Shown: positions 14,034 through 22,371 of the stretch, one piece after another
How the letters are laid out: each line of letters starts with the position of its first letter
Numbering within the stretch: the stretch's first letter is position 1
NCBI GenBank assembly: GCA_002724825.1
Contig: PBPU01000034.1
Span: forward strand, 26,734-58,884
DNA length: 32,151 bases
Direction: 5' to 3'
Origin: Acidimicrobiaceae bacterium
GTDB lineage: Bacteria > Actinomycetota > Acidimicrobiia > Acidimicrobiales > UBA8592
Translations under genes and position numbers: made by a program
Notes under the pieces: generated by a model
The model's input: the letters and a program-made list of their open reading frames with translations, nothing else
The model's database searches: none
Told to the model about the DNA's origin: nothing

Positions 14034-15503
14034 TTGCTTAAGACTTCAAACTACTCTGATCGCGTGACTTCAGAACAATCTTCAACTTCTCATCATGGGG
14101 ACCTTGTTGCAGGCCATCAGAGCCTTGCTGGAAATCTTTGGGTCGAGAAAATATTTGGAAGTTTTCAATATTTCCGTTTGTGGATCGTGCAAGCAGTTGG
14201 ATCTACTGGTGATTGGCTTGGTTTTCTAGCTATCGCCGCTGCGGCCACTGAACTGGGAGGAGGAACACCTGAAACAGCTGTAGGGTTTGTCTTTTCTGTT
14301 CGGATAATTCCAGGCCTCTTCCTAGCTCCTCTTGCGGGTGTGCTTGTAGATCGCTGGGACCGTAAGAAAGTTATGATTTACTGTGACCTCGCTCGAGTGC
14401 TTATTCTACTTCTTCTTCCATTTGCCTCAGCTGTATGGCATTTAGTGCTGGCATCCCTTGCTCTAGAAATCTTTACCCTGTTGTGGATTCCAGCAAAAGA
14501 CTCTGTAGTTCCAAGTATCGTCCCAAAAGAAAGCCTGACGACCGTAAATTCCCTCCAAATGGCAGCAACCTACGGAACTGTTCCAATAGCTGCAGCCATC
14601 TTTATCTTTCTCGGCCGCTTGGCCGACAAAATTTCATCATGGCCCGGAGCTTCGTCGTTTAATGCTGATCAAATTGGATTAGGTTTTTTTGCTGATTCAC
14701 TCACATTTCTATTTTCAGCATTGATGATTCTGTTTATTGCTATACCTCAACGCTCGATCTCTGAAACTTCACCCAAACAGAAACCGCGCCTTGATTTATC
14801 ATCAACAATTAAGGAATTGCGCGAAGGTTGGGAATTTATCTTCGTGAACCCAGTCGTCCGAGCTGTTTGTGCCGCTTTGGGTGCCGGTTTAATTGGTGGA
14901 GGTATGTTGATCCCCCTAGGTCCAATTTTCGCAAAGGATGTCTTGGGAGAGAATCCAGCTGATGGTATGTCCGTCCTTCAGACAGCATTAGGTATAGGTG
15001 TTGCAGTTGGGGTTGCATCTCTTGCAATGTCAAAAAATAAAGTTGGACAATTGAAGCTATTTGTCTTTTCAGTCTTTGCTGCAGGTGCCAGTCTTCTCGT
15101 TGCTGCATCGATGTCTGGTTTATGGCCTGCGGCAGCTCTTATAGGTTTATTAGGAGTCTTTGCTGGGGCAATTTATGTCTTGGGATTCACCCTTCTGCAG
15201 ATCAGTGTTGCTGAGGAACTTCGCGGAAGAATTTTTTCAGCCGTCTACACCATTGTCAGACTATCTCTAATCATTGCAATGTCTATAGGTCCATTCGTCG
15301 CCGCTACCCTCAACGGACTTTCTGAAGAAATCTTCGATAAGCGGCTCAGCATTTTTGGTTGGACCGTATTTATTCCAGGTGTTCGAATTACATTATGGAT
15401 GGCAGCCCTGATCATTCTTGGAGCTGGTTTCCTTGCCTTCACTTCGGTGAGAAATTTTCTAGAGGATGATCTAGCCTTAGATAGGGAGGAAAAAACTAAG
15501 TGA
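14034..15503 (+). CDS. Major facilitator superfamily transporter (EntS-like exporter group)
   Basis: Multi-span inner-membrane protein of 489 aa with about a dozen hydrophobic segments. It begins its membrane part with FQYFRLWIVQAVGSTGDWL, a pattern typical of the MFS_3 group that includes enterobactin and drug exporters. The loop 2-3 signature is GVLVDRWDRKKVMIYCDLAR. The second half starts near GWEFIFVNPVVRAV. The substrate is unknown. The first possible start is TTG 14034; GTG 14064 would give 479 aa, and both leave a polar N-terminal tail. The gene lies 54 bp after topA, and its stop overlaps the tmk start by 4 bp, so the exporter, tmk and holB are probably one operon. There is no metabolic link to thymidylate. 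Confidence 0.88.
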   Translation: MLKTSNYSDRVTSEQSSTSHHGDLVAGHQSLAGNLWVEKIFGSFQYFRLWIVQAVGSTGDWLGFLAIAAAATELGGGTPETAVGFVFSVRIIPGLFLAPLAGVLVDRWDRKKVMIYCDLARVLILLLLPFASAVWHLVLASLALEIFTLLWIPAKDSVVPSIVPKESLTTVNSLQMAATYGTVPIAAAIFIFLGRLADKISSWPGASSFNADQIGLGFFADSLTFLFSALMILFIAIPQRSISETSPKQKPRLDLSSTIKELREGWEFIFVNPVVRAVCAALGAGLIGGGMLIPLGPIFAKDVLGENPADGMSVLQTALGIGVAVGVASLAMSKNKVGQLKLFVFSVFAAGASLLVAASMSGLWPAAALIGLLGVFAGAIYVLGFTLLQISVAEELRGRIFSAVYTIVRLSLIIAMSIGPFVAATLNGLSEEIFDKRLSIFGWTVFIPGVRITLWMAALIILGAGFLAFTSVRNFLEDDLALDREEKTK

Positions 15504-16120
15504 CTGGATTACTTATAGCTTTTGAAGGTGGAGATGCCAGTGGGAAAACCACTCAAGCGCGCCGTATATCCGACCTTATCGGAGCTTTTTTTACTCGCGA
15601 ACCTGGAGGGACGGAAGTTGGAGAGTCACTTCGCGACCTTCTTCTTGATGCTCAAACCCCACTTGCATTTCGAACGGAAGCGCTTCTTATGGCCGCATCA
15701 AGAGCCCAGTTAGTCGAGGAAGTCATACGACCTAATCTTGAAAACGGAATACATGTAGTCTCAGATCGATTCTTAGCTTCATCTCTCGTCTACCAAGGAT
15801 ACGCAACGAGTCTTCCTGTAAACGATGTGAGAGAATTGTCGATCTTTGCGACAAATGGGCTTCTCCCAGACTTAACAGTACTCATAGACGTTCCTGTGGA
15901 GTTATCTATGCAACGAAGAACAGATATGCCTGACAGGTTTGAAAGTGAGACAACTGAATTTCACGAAAAAGTTCGTAGAGGTTATTTGGCATTAGCTGAA
16001 AGCGATCTTGAAAAGTGGGTAGTTATTGATGGCTCAGGTTCTCTAGAGCAGGTTAGCAGCCTTGTTGACCAAGCAATAACCGGGCACTTAGGTCTTTCCT
16101 TAACTAGTTCGAGTTCGTGA
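15500..16120 (+). CDS. tmk: Thymidylate kinase
   Basis: Phosphorylates dTMP to dTDP for DNA synthesis. The 206 aa have the P-loop FEGGDASGKTTQARR (about 8-22), the DR(E/Y)-type segment FTREPGGTEVGESLRDLLL, AASRAQLVEEVI, and the substrate-binding SDRFLASSLVYQGYA. The LID region (MQRRTDMPDRFESE) is short. It starts at GTG 15500 in a 4-bp GTGA overlap with the preceding exporter. holB starts 1 nt after its stop; the tmk-holB pair is common in bacteria and couples dTTP supply with replication. Confidence 0.96.
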   Translation: MTGLLIAFEGGDASGKTTQARRISDLIGAFFTREPGGTEVGESLRDLLLDAQTPLAFRTEALLMAASRAQLVEEVIRPNLENGIHVVSDRFLASSLVYQGYATSLPVNDVRELSIFATNGLLPDLTVLIDVPVELSMQRRTDMPDRFESETTEFHEKVRRGYLALAESDLEKWVVIDGSGSLEQVSSLVDQAITGHLGLSLTSSSS

Positions 16121-16121
16121 T

Positions 16122-17177
16122 ATGGGAATGCAATCTTCAGTATTTGATCGTGTGGTTGAACAAGAGAAAGTTATCCAGCAACTAAAAATTTCTGCTGCAA
16201 ATCCTCTTCATGCCTATTTTTTTGTAGGTCCGAGGGGTTCGTGCCGATGGGAAGCAGCGAAGGGGTTTGCCGCTCTAATTCTAAGTGATGGCTTAGGTCG
16301 TGCTGAAGCTGAAAGAGTAAAACGGCTGATACTTCGTGGAGAACATCCAGACTTAGTTCGGGTTTCACCACAAGGAAACCAGTATCGAGACGAAGAAGTT
16401 CAGATAGTTATAAATCAAGCGAGTCGAACCCCAGTAGAGAGCCCTAAAAAGATTATTGTTGCTGACAGATTTCATACTGCCAATGCCACTGCTGTGGGTC
16501 GTCTTCTAAAAACTCTTGAAGAGCCCGCACCCTCTACGATCATCGTACTTATGGGAGAAAATATTCCTGAGGAGCAAATTACTATTTCCTCGCGATGTAT
16601 GACATTAGAGTTTCATCCAATTTCTGCATCTGGAATCTGTAATTGGCTTGTTGAACAAAATTTTGAGGCCGAAACAGCCAAAACGGTGGCTCGTGCGTCA
16701 CGAGGGGACCTTCATAGGGCTTCTGACCTGATCAATGACCAAAAAATCACTTCTCGATTAAACATGTGGGAATCCATTCCTGAACGGTTAAATAAAGATG
16801 GGCATGTGATCGCTGAGATCGTTGAAGAAATTCGAAATAGTCTTGATGAAGCTCAGACCGTAATTGATAAGAGACATGTTCAGGAAATCGAAGAATTAAC
16901 AGAGCGCGAAGAGGCTATAGGTGCTAGGGGGTCCGGAAGAAAAGAACTTGAGTCTAATCACAAAAGAGAGATTCGGCGTTTACGAATCGATGAACTTCGC
17001 TTCGGTTTTGCCACCCTAGCAAATGTTCTTCGGGACAAGCTTCATCAAGATCCTTCTGAGTCACTCGCGCGTTCAATTGAGCATATCCGAAGAGCAAATG
17101 GAGCCCTTAACAGAAATCCTAATGAAAGCCTTCTGCTTCAAGGACTTCTCGTTTCACTTTCCGATGAAGAAACATAA
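16122..17177 (+). CDS. holB: DNA polymerase III delta' subunit
   Basis: Clamp-loader subunit, AAA+ fold, 351 aa. HAYFFVGPRGSCRWEAAKGF occupies the Walker A position but lacks the GKT lysine. That fits delta', which does not hydrolyse ATP in the characterised loaders. Further signs are IIVADRFHTANATAVGRLLKTLEEP (the Walker B / LLKxLEEP region that identifies clamp-loader subunits) and ISSRCMTLEF (the SRC motif that acts as arginine finger for a neighbouring subunit). Zinc-module cysteines are not evident. The C-terminal third is highly charged and helical (EIEELTEREEAIGARGSGRK). It starts at ATG 16122, 1 nt after tmk. The name rests on the tmk neighbour and on the dead P-loop; DnaX would have an intact one. 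Confidence 0.92.
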   Translation: MGMQSSVFDRVVEQEKVIQQLKISAANPLHAYFFVGPRGSCRWEAAKGFAALILSDGLGRAEAERVKRLILRGEHPDLVRVSPQGNQYRDEEVQIVINQASRTPVESPKKIIVADRFHTANATAVGRLLKTLEEPAPSTIIVLMGENIPEEQITISSRCMTLEFHPISASGICNWLVEQNFEAETAKTVARASRGDLHRASDLINDQKITSRLNMWESIPERLNKDGHVIAEIVEEIRNSLDEAQTVIDKRHVQEIEELTEREEAIGARGSGRKELESNHKREIRRLRIDELRFGFATLANVLRDKLHQDPSESLARSIEHIRRANGALNRNPNESLLLQGLLVSLSDEET

Positions 17178-17222
17178 TCTAAGTCGTCAACCTGAATATG
17201 TGTTGCTACGGTATGAATTCTC

Positions 17223-17295
17223 GCCCGGGTAGCTCAGTTGGTAGAGCGATTCACTCGTAATGAATAGGTCAGGGGTTCAATTCCCCTCTCGGGCT
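17223..17295 (+). tRNA. Threonine tRNA, anticodon CGT
   Basis: A 73-nt cloverleaf. The acceptor GCCCGGG pairs with CTCGGGC (one G-U). The D arm is GCTCAGTTGGTAGAGC, the anticodon arm ATTCA-CTCGTAA-TGAAT with anticodon CGT, and the T arm AGGGG-TTCAATT-CCCCT. The discriminator is T and CCA is not encoded. CGT reads ACG, threonine. It lies between holB and the ECF sigma gene. Confidence 0.95.
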
Positions 17296-17357
17296 CAAAA
17301 TTTTTACCATCGTCGATCTAAAAAGCAAACGCATGGGAGTTCCTATTTTTTAGTCGG

Positions 17358-17363
17358 TAGACT
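17358..17363 (+). promoter_or_regulatory. Candidate -10 box TAGACT for the ECF sigma gene
   Basis: TAGACT is followed by 6 nt and the ATG at 17370, matching the leaderless layout seen at hisI, nadE, the STAS gene and the 172-aa gene. Confidence 0.42.
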
Positions 17364-17369
17364 ATAGCT

Positions 17370-17996
17370 ATGGCTGATCAAGCTGAATTTGAAACGATGG
17401 CGATGCCCTTTATGGATCAGCTCTACTCGCATGCCCTCAGACTTACAAAGAATTCGTCAGATGCGGAAGATCTTGTGCAAGAGACGTATCTAAAAGGCTA
17501 TAGGGCATTTTCTAGTTTTAAAGAAGGCACAAACCTTCGCGCTTGGTTATTCCGAATCCTCACGAATAGCTTTATCAATAATTACCGAAAGAAGCAACGA
17601 GGTTTTGAGGAGGAAGATTTTGATGAAGTTGATGACTTGTACCTTCACCGACGTTTAGGCAGCATACAAAATAGTACGTTAGGGATGAGCGCAGAGGATA
17701 TGTTATTTGAACGATTGACTGAAGACGAGATTAAAGATGCTGTGGAGAACCTTCCTACCCAGTACCGAGAAGTAGTTCTACTTGCAGATGTACAGGGTTT
17801 CTCCTACAAGGAAATAGCTGAGATACTTGAGGTTCCTGACGGTACTGTGATGTCGCGTCTCCATCGTGGAAGAGCAAAACTTCAAAAAGATCTTTTGGAA
17901 TTTGCAAGTAAACGTGGACTACTCGTGGGATCTTCCCAGATGAATTCATCTGAAGAGCTGCTACCGGAAGTAGTAGGAGTAGGAAGCAGATCATGA
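17370..17996 (+). CDS. ECF sigma factor, SigR/SigH-type
   Basis: Extracytoplasmic-function sigma factor of the actinobacterial redox-stress type (SigR of Streptomyces, SigH of Mycobacterium). In 208 aa, region 2 runs from [20 protein letters not shown] through [14 protein letters not shown] and [20 protein letters not shown] linker includes LGMSAEDM. Region 4 has [20 protein letters not shown] then [27 protein letters not shown]. Its stop overlaps the start of a zinc anti-sigma gene (ATGA), so the pair is translated together. This class responds to disulfide stress and usually controls thioredoxin genes and itself. I found no clear SigR-type box before it, only a TAGACT hexamer. Confidence 0.94.
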   Translation: MADQAEFETMAMPFMDQLYSHALRLTKNSSDAEDLVQETYLKGYRAFSSFKEGTNLRAWLFRILTNSFINNYRKKQRGFEEEDFDEVDDLYLHRRLGSIQNSTLGMSAEDMLFERLTEDEIKDAVENLPTQYREVVLLADVQGFSYKEIAEILEVPDGTVMSRLHRGRAKLQKDLLEFASKRGLLVGSSQMNSSEELLPEVVGVGSRS

Positions 17997-18322
17997 TCAA
18001 TCCTTCCGATAAGAACGACGCGTTAGAGCAGCAATCTTCCGAATCACTTTACAGCGCTGCAACAGATGCCCATAAGTGTGAAGATTCTAAAATGCTTATT
18101 ACTCAAGCTCTTGAAGGCGTCCCAAATCCTCGATTGATTCAAGCAGTGAGGGGCCATTTTGGTGGATGCATCCAGTGTCTCAGCGCACTCGATCTCGAAA
18201 TACGTTTCAAATTAGCTATGGCACAGAGAGCGACTGATAAAGCGCCACCTTCCCTTCAGCTTCGGATAAGTGAATCGCTGCAAAGAATTGATCTTAAAGA
18301 TATTACGATCTCCGACCTTTAG
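17993..18322 (+). CDS. Zinc-binding anti-sigma factor (RsrA-like)
   Basis: Probable redox-sensing partner of the adjacent ECF sigma factor. The 109 aa include H55-x3-C59-x2-C62 (GHFGGCIQC), the ZAS signature, and an upstream C29 (HKCEDSKML) in the place of the extra RsrA zinc cysteine. In RsrA, oxidation of these thiols releases zinc and frees the sigma. It has a longer N-terminal leader (about 25 residues) than RsrA, of unknown role, and a C-terminal helical tail. It starts at ATG 17993 in a 4-bp overlap with the sigma gene. Assignment rests on motif and position; sequence similarity outside the motif is weak. Confidence 0.88.
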   Translation: MINPSDKNDALEQQSSESLYSAATDAHKCEDSKMLITQALEGVPNPRLIQAVRGHFGGCIQCLSALDLEIRFKLAMAQRATDKAPPSLQLRISESLQRIDLKDITISDL

Positions 18323-18415
18323 GCAGCGTGTCGCGTATCTCGGACCGAAGCAATAGCGCATTGAAATAGGTATGGTATTTTACGAATTTTGTAATTCCCC
18401 TCTTTAAGGTGTCAG

Positions 18416-18604
18416 ATGCCCCTATTTCGCGTCTACGATCAAAATATGGATATTCTTGCAGCAAACGAATGGCATTGGTGGATTGCCGTTATCCTCACCC
18501 CAGCCACCATACTTACGGTTCTTGCTATATTAGGCGGTTACTTGTTTAAGGTAGTCAGGCCGAAATATCCTCCCCGTTACAAAAAACAGACACCGGATAT
18601 TTAA
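18416..18604 (+). CDS. Small single-span membrane protein (62 aa)
   Basis: Polar N-terminus (MPLFRVYDQNMDILAANE), then one hydrophobic span HWWIAVILTPATILTVLAIL, then a basic proline-rich tail (KVVRPKYPPRYKKQ) that should lie in the cytoplasm. A good Shine-Dalgarno, AAGGTG, lies 5 nt before the ATG. The metalloprotease gene starts 2 nt after its stop, so the two are co-translated. I do not recognise the family. A membrane partner or regulator of the protease is a guess from position. Confidence 0.75.
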   Translation: MPLFRVYDQNMDILAANEWHWWIAVILTPATILTVLAILGGYLFKVVRPKYPPRYKKQTPDI

Positions 18605-18606
18605 CG

Positions 18607-19692
18607 GTGCAAGACAATTCGGTTGATTGGGATCTGGCTCGCCGAGTTGCAATCCGAATAAGCGAGCGAAGGCCTTCTAGTTCTTCGTATCATTACGCAA
18701 CTCTCGCTCCGGATTTCGAACGTTTCACGGCGCAGGCAGAGCAGTTAGTTGCAGAAGAAACGGGTCTTCATTCACATATGGGTGCGGCCAGAGGAAGAGT
18801 TGCCGACCGACCGATGTGGATTGAAGCGAACATTGACTCTTTTCAAAGACTTCTTCGGCCGCTAGCCGGGAAGCTGGCCAGTAAAGAAAAGTCATTTCTA
18901 GGTGAGTTCGGCATTAAAGCTAGCGGCGCTGAAATGGGTATGCTCCTCGGGTGGATGTCAGGTCGCGTCTTAGGTCAGTATGACCTCCTCATAGTCGAAG
19001 ATGAAAATCCAGAAGATCAGGACATGGTTTATTACGTCGGGCCAAACGTTCTTGCTTTGGAAAGCAAGTACGGGTTTCCCCCTGAAGAATTCCGCCTGTG
19101 GCTAGCTCTTCATGAATGTACTCATCGGGCACAGTTCACTGGAGTTCCTTGGCTCCGAGATCATTTTCTAGGACTAGTAAACCAAACCCTTGACACAGTT
19201 GACCCTGACCCGGAAATTCTCAAAGAGGCCGTCAGTCGCATTATAGAAGCTAAAAAAAACGGAGAGGACCCATTTGCAGAAGGTGGAATCCCAAATCTTC
19301 TTACAACCCCAAAGCAGCGAGAAACAATCAATCAAATTTCAGGAATGATGAGCCTTCTAGAAGGACATGGAGATGTCACTATGGATCGTGCAGGAGTAGA
19401 TCACATCCCGAGTGCCAGTTACTTTGCGAAAACGCTTCGGGATCGTCGAAACTCTGCAAAGGGGCTTAGCAGAATTTTCCAAAAAATTATCGGTTTAGAA
19501 GCAAAACTAAACCAGTATCAAGCTGGAGAGGCCTTTATTTCAGCAGTTGAGAGTGTGGGGGGTCAACAGCTTTTAAATCGGGCATGGGAAAAGCCAGAAA
19601 ATCTTCCATCCATGGAAGAAATCCAACTTCCAGATCTTTGGATAAGCAGGATAAAAGATGAACCAGAAAAAACTAGCTCCATTGGAGCTTAA
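18607..19692 (+). CDS. DUF2342 zinc-dependent metalloprotease-like protein
   Basis: An actinobacterial conserved protein (Rv3626c family), sometimes labelled as linked to coenzyme F420 biosynthesis; its substrate is unknown. The 361 aa carry a zincin motif H169-ECT-H173 (LALHECTHRAQF), with E252 in LLEGHGD as the likely third ligand. The segment GWMSGRVLGQYDLL near 118 is typical of the family. No signal peptide is present, so it is cytoplasmic. The start is GTG 18607, 2 nt after the small membrane protein. tilS and hpt follow, as in mycobacteria. Family certain from motif and synteny; catalytic activity is inferred from the intact motif. Confidence 0.9.
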   Translation: MQDNSVDWDLARRVAIRISERRPSSSSYHYATLAPDFERFTAQAEQLVAEETGLHSHMGAARGRVADRPMWIEANIDSFQRLLRPLAGKLASKEKSFLGEFGIKASGAEMGMLLGWMSGRVLGQYDLLIVEDENPEDQDMVYYVGPNVLALESKYGFPPEEFRLWLALHECTHRAQFTGVPWLRDHFLGLVNQTLDTVDPDPEILKEAVSRIIEAKKNGEDPFAEGGIPNLLTTPKQRETINQISGMMSLLEGHGDVTMDRAGVDHIPSASYFAKTLRDRRNSAKGLSRIFQKIIGLEAKLNQYQAGEAFISAVESVGGQQLLNRAWEKPENLPSMEEIQLPDLWISRIKDEPEKTSSIGA

Positions 19693-19726
19693 TCTGGAGG
19701 CCAAGTGAAGCTGAGAAAAAATTGAA

Positions 19727-20605
19727 GTGAAAAATATGATTCAACCCCTGTTGGAACGTTGTTCCTTTCCTGATGGACCGGTTAATTGTGCTGTTTCAGG
19801 TGGGGCTGATTCTATGGCATTACTAGCGTTAGCTTCTTCAGCGGGACTAGAAGTTACTGCTATTCATGTTGATCATGGGATACGACCAGGCTCTAGCGAG
19901 GAAGCGGATATTGTTGCCGCCACCGCAGAGCGCTTTGGTGCTCAATTTGAATCACGATCGGTTACTGTCGATGCTGGGCCGAATCTTGAGGAACGGGCGC
20001 GCCAAGCGAGATACAGTGTTCTACCTGAAAAGGTCTTAACTGGGCATACGGCAGACGACCAAGCAGAAACGATTCTGCTAGCTTTACTTCGAGGAAGCGC
20101 TTGGCAAGGTATGGGTGGCATCGAACCAACAACCAGCCGTCCTATATTGCAATTGCGTCGCTCAGAGACGGAAGACTTGTGCTCCTCTCTTGGGATTACT
20201 ACATTTTCTGACCCAAGTAATAGAGATCCGCAATTTCGCCGTAATCGAATTCGTCATGAACTCCTACCGCTGCTTTGCGATATAGCTGATCGGGATCTTG
20301 TGCCTGTACTTGTAAGGCAATCAGAACTATTTCGAGATGGAAGTAAATTTATTTCTGAAGGAGCAAAACAGATCGACCCTACCGATACGAAAGCTCTAGA
20401 AAATGCCCCAAGGATCATTTCCAGAGAAGCTATCCGAAATTGGATTTGGGAGACACGCGGTGATGATCACCCACCTGATTTAGCGACTATAAATCGTGTA
20501 CTTGATGTTGCTTTTCTTGAATCACTAGCAACAGATATTGGAAAAGGATGGAGAGTTGCTCGAACAGATAGAGTGCTACGAATTGAGAAACCTGATTCAA
20601 TATGA
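19727..20605 (+). CDS. tilS: tRNA(Ile)-lysidine synthase
   Basis: Modifies C34 of the CAU-anticodon isoleucine tRNA to lysidine, so that it reads AUA instead of AUG. The 292 aa contain the PP-loop NCAVSGGADSMALLAL (SGGxDS at 24-29), then IHVDHGIRPGSSEEA, TGHTADDQAETILLALLRGS and SDPSNRDPQFRRNRIRHELLP, all diagnostic. It is shorter than the E. coli enzyme (about 430 aa), ending near the first accessory domain as in other actinobacteria. The start is GTG 19727 or ATG 19736; no clear ribosome site separates them. It follows the DUF2342 gene and precedes hpt, the usual order. Confidence 0.95.
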   Translation: MKNMIQPLLERCSFPDGPVNCAVSGGADSMALLALASSAGLEVTAIHVDHGIRPGSSEEADIVAATAERFGAQFESRSVTVDAGPNLEERARQARYSVLPEKVLTGHTADDQAETILLALLRGSAWQGMGGIEPTTSRPILQLRRSETEDLCSSLGITTFSDPSNRDPQFRRNRIRHELLPLLCDIADRDLVPVLVRQSELFRDGSKFISEGAKQIDPTDTKALENAPRIISREAIRNWIWETRGDDHPPDLATINRVLDVAFLESLATDIGKGWRVARTDRVLRIEKPDSI

Positions 20606-20649
20606 AACTATTCACTCATGATGTTCTTACATAGATTAGTTACGCCGTT

Positions 20650-21186
20650 ATGACCGAAGAGTTAAAGCCATCCGGAAATGTGCTTCTTACTAGAGAAGAA
20701 ATCCATAACCGTATCCAAGAACTTGGTCGACAAATCACAGAAGACTACCAAGGTAGATTTCCATTACTTATCTGTGTCCTTAAAGGAGCATTTATATATA
20801 TGGCAGATTTAGCCAGAGCGATAGATCTTCCAGTCGAGTTCGATTTCATGGCTGTCTCTTCATATGGAAATGCGACTAAAACAAGCGGAGTAGTTCGAAT
20901 AGTTAAGGATCTTGACATAGAGCTAACTGGTCGAGACGTGATTATTGTCGAGGATATTATTGATAGCGGGCTTACCTTAAATTATCTCCGTAAGATACTA
21001 AACTCTCGAAATCCTGATTCACTCGAGGTATGCGCTCTTCTTGTTCGCTCCGGAAGGCAAGAAGAGGATTTGGGACTCAGATATATTGGTTTTGAAATTC
21101 CTCCAGATTTTGTTGTTGGTTATGGTCTTGATGTAGCTCAGCGTTACAGGAATCTATCTGATCTATGGAGTTACGACGAAGGTTAG
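20650..21186 (+). CDS. hpt: Hypoxanthine phosphoribosyltransferase
   Basis: Purine salvage: joins hypoxanthine or guanine to PRPP. The 178 aa show CVLKGAFIYMADLARAI, FMAVSSYGNATKTSGVVRIV (flexible loop), the PRPP-binding VIIVEDIIDSGLTLNYL, and the C-terminal FVVGYGLDVAQRYRNL. Length and motifs are standard for the family. The ATG at 20650 begins 44 bp after tilS. In many actinobacteria ftsH comes next; here a different gene follows after about 150 bp. Confidence 0.96.
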   Translation: MTEELKPSGNVLLTREEIHNRIQELGRQITEDYQGRFPLLICVLKGAFIYMADLARAIDLPVEFDFMAVSSYGNATKTSGVVRIVKDLDIELTGRDVIIVEDIIDSGLTLNYLRKILNSRNPDSLEVCALLVRSGRQEEDLGLRYIGFEIPPDFVVGYGLDVAQRYRNLSDLWSYDEG

Positions 21187-21338
21187 ATCCTTAATGAGAA
21201 ACTGAATTCAAAAAATCTTTCGTAAACCTTCACATTGGAGCAAGGAACAACACTAAGCTCCGGCTAGTTACATTTTTATTCTTATTTGGAGTTCTTTTGG
21301 CATTAATGAATATGAGAGGTAAATGGGCAGAAGGGATT

Positions 21339-21911
21339 ATGCCCAGAAATCTCATCTGGATCGTAAAAGACCGACTCGCTGTTTGCGAACGCCCTGGAGG
21401 TTATGGGCCTCAGCATCGGAAAGTGAGGCGTATCGAGGAATTAATTTGGATTCGAAGGAATGACTTCAAACGCGTCATCTCTATCATTCCCGCTGCACAT
21501 AACCTTCATAATTACGAGGAGTTTGACATTGACTATGTCCATCGCCCGATTGCTATCGGCGATCACCTACATGAAGTCCTCGGAGTTTTATATGTAGACC
21601 TGAACAAACTCATCGCCCATGGTGAACGACTTCTAATGCACCATGAAGATGTTGGAGATGATATCGGGGGGACTATGGCTGGGTATCTTGTCTGGAATGG
21701 ATTCGTTGACACCCCTCACAAAGCAATAACAGTCATTGAACGAATGATCAATCGTGTCATCGGTTCACATGGGAGAGAAATTGTTTCGGCAGCAATGGAA
21801 CTTCCATCACCTGAGGAGCTTACTCCCCAGGGAGATGAAGAATCGACGATGGAAGATGAGAGCCTCCAATTTCAGGAGAGCTCGAACTTCGAAGAGATCG
21901 CCACTGAATAG
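21339..21911 (+). CDS. Possible catalytically dead dual-specificity-phosphatase-like protein
   Basis: About 190 aa. The order of elements recalls a small DSP/PTP fold: NLIWIVKDRLAVCERPGGYG, a strand FKRVISIIPAAHNL, the strand DYVHRPI, then the position of the phosphate loop with LLMHHEDVGDDIGGTMAGYL where active enzymes have HCxxGxxR(S/T). The nucleophilic Cys is His and the loop Arg is missing, so catalysis by the usual route is unlikely. The C-terminal 40 residues are acidic and low-complexity. The frame opens at TTG 21297, with ATGs at 21306, 21312 and 21339. I prefer 21339, just before the conserved part and after GAAGGGA. It lies between hpt and folK, where ftsH, folE, folP and folB sit in mycobacteria. 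The fold call is tentative. Confidence 0.6.
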   Translation: MPRNLIWIVKDRLAVCERPGGYGPQHRKVRRIEELIWIRRNDFKRVISIIPAAHNLHNYEEFDIDYVHRPIAIGDHLHEVLGVLYVDLNKLIAHGERLLMHHEDVGDDIGGTMAGYLVWNGFVDTPHKAITVIERMINRVIGSHGREIVSAAMELPSPEELTPQGDEESTMEDESLQFQESSNFEEIATE

Positions 21912-21921
21912 AGGTCGTACT

Positions 21922-22368
21922 ATGCCTCAAGCATTTCTCGGACTTGGATCTAACCTTGGAGACCGAATGCAGTTTCTTCAAGATGCTGTGGAAGAGATCC
22001 CTGATCTCGTTGGTGTTTCCGGGGTATACGAAACCGATCCGATTGGCGGTCCTGACCAAAGTAAATTTTTAAACATCGTAGTTGAACTTGAAACAGATCT
22101 TAGCCCTAGAGATCTCCTCAATCTCGCACAAGCATTAGAGAAAAAAGCAGATAGACGAAGAGAAGTCCACTGGGGTCCTCGTACTTTAGATGTAGACGTT
22201 CTATGGGTTGAAGGACATAAGGTTAATGATCATGATCTTGAAGTTCCGCACCCACGGATGAGAGAAAGAGCATTTGTAATGGTTCCTTTAGGAGAATTAT
22301 CTCCAGATTTTCTAAGTGGCTGGGTTGACTCGGAAGAGGGCCAAGTTAGCCGGATTTCAGATTGGTGA
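21922..22368 (+). CDS. folK: 6-hydroxymethyl-7,8-dihydropterin pyrophosphokinase
   Basis: Folate pathway: transfers pyrophosphate from ATP to hydroxymethyl-dihydropterin. The 148 aa contain AFLGLGSNLGDR (about 4-15), SGVYETDPIGGPDQSKFLN, the signature WGPRTLDVDVLWVEG and the catalytic PHPRMRERAFVMVPL. The frame is open from 21754, but ATG 21922 is the start: it gives the family's normal N-terminus and has GAGG 7 nt upstream, overlapping the previous stop codon. folP and folB are not adjacent. DUF2520 follows after 3 nt and then panC, a folate-pantothenate order shared with mycobacteria. Confidence 0.95.
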   Translation: MPQAFLGLGSNLGDRMQFLQDAVEEIPDLVGVSGVYETDPIGGPDQSKFLNIVVELETDLSPRDLLNLAQALEKKADRRREVHWGPRTLDVDVLWVEGHKVNDHDLEVPHPRMRERAFVMVPLGELSPDFLSGWVDSEEGQVSRISDW

Positions 22369-22371
22369 TAC

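Noticed and set aside
16170-16290. Loss of the P-loop lysine in holB as a sign of decay
   Set aside because: Delta' subunits of characterised clamp loaders lack a working ATP site, and the SRC motif is intact, so this is expected.
17335-17358. GGGAGT ... CGGT before the ECF sigma gene as a SigR-type autoregulatory promoter
   Set aside because: The spacing is only about 14-15 nt and the second box is poor. The TAGACT hexamer fits better.
21754-21921. An upstream extension of folK
   Set aside because: These codons overlap the end of the preceding gene in another frame. ATG 21922 has its own ribosome site and gives the normal FolK N-terminus.
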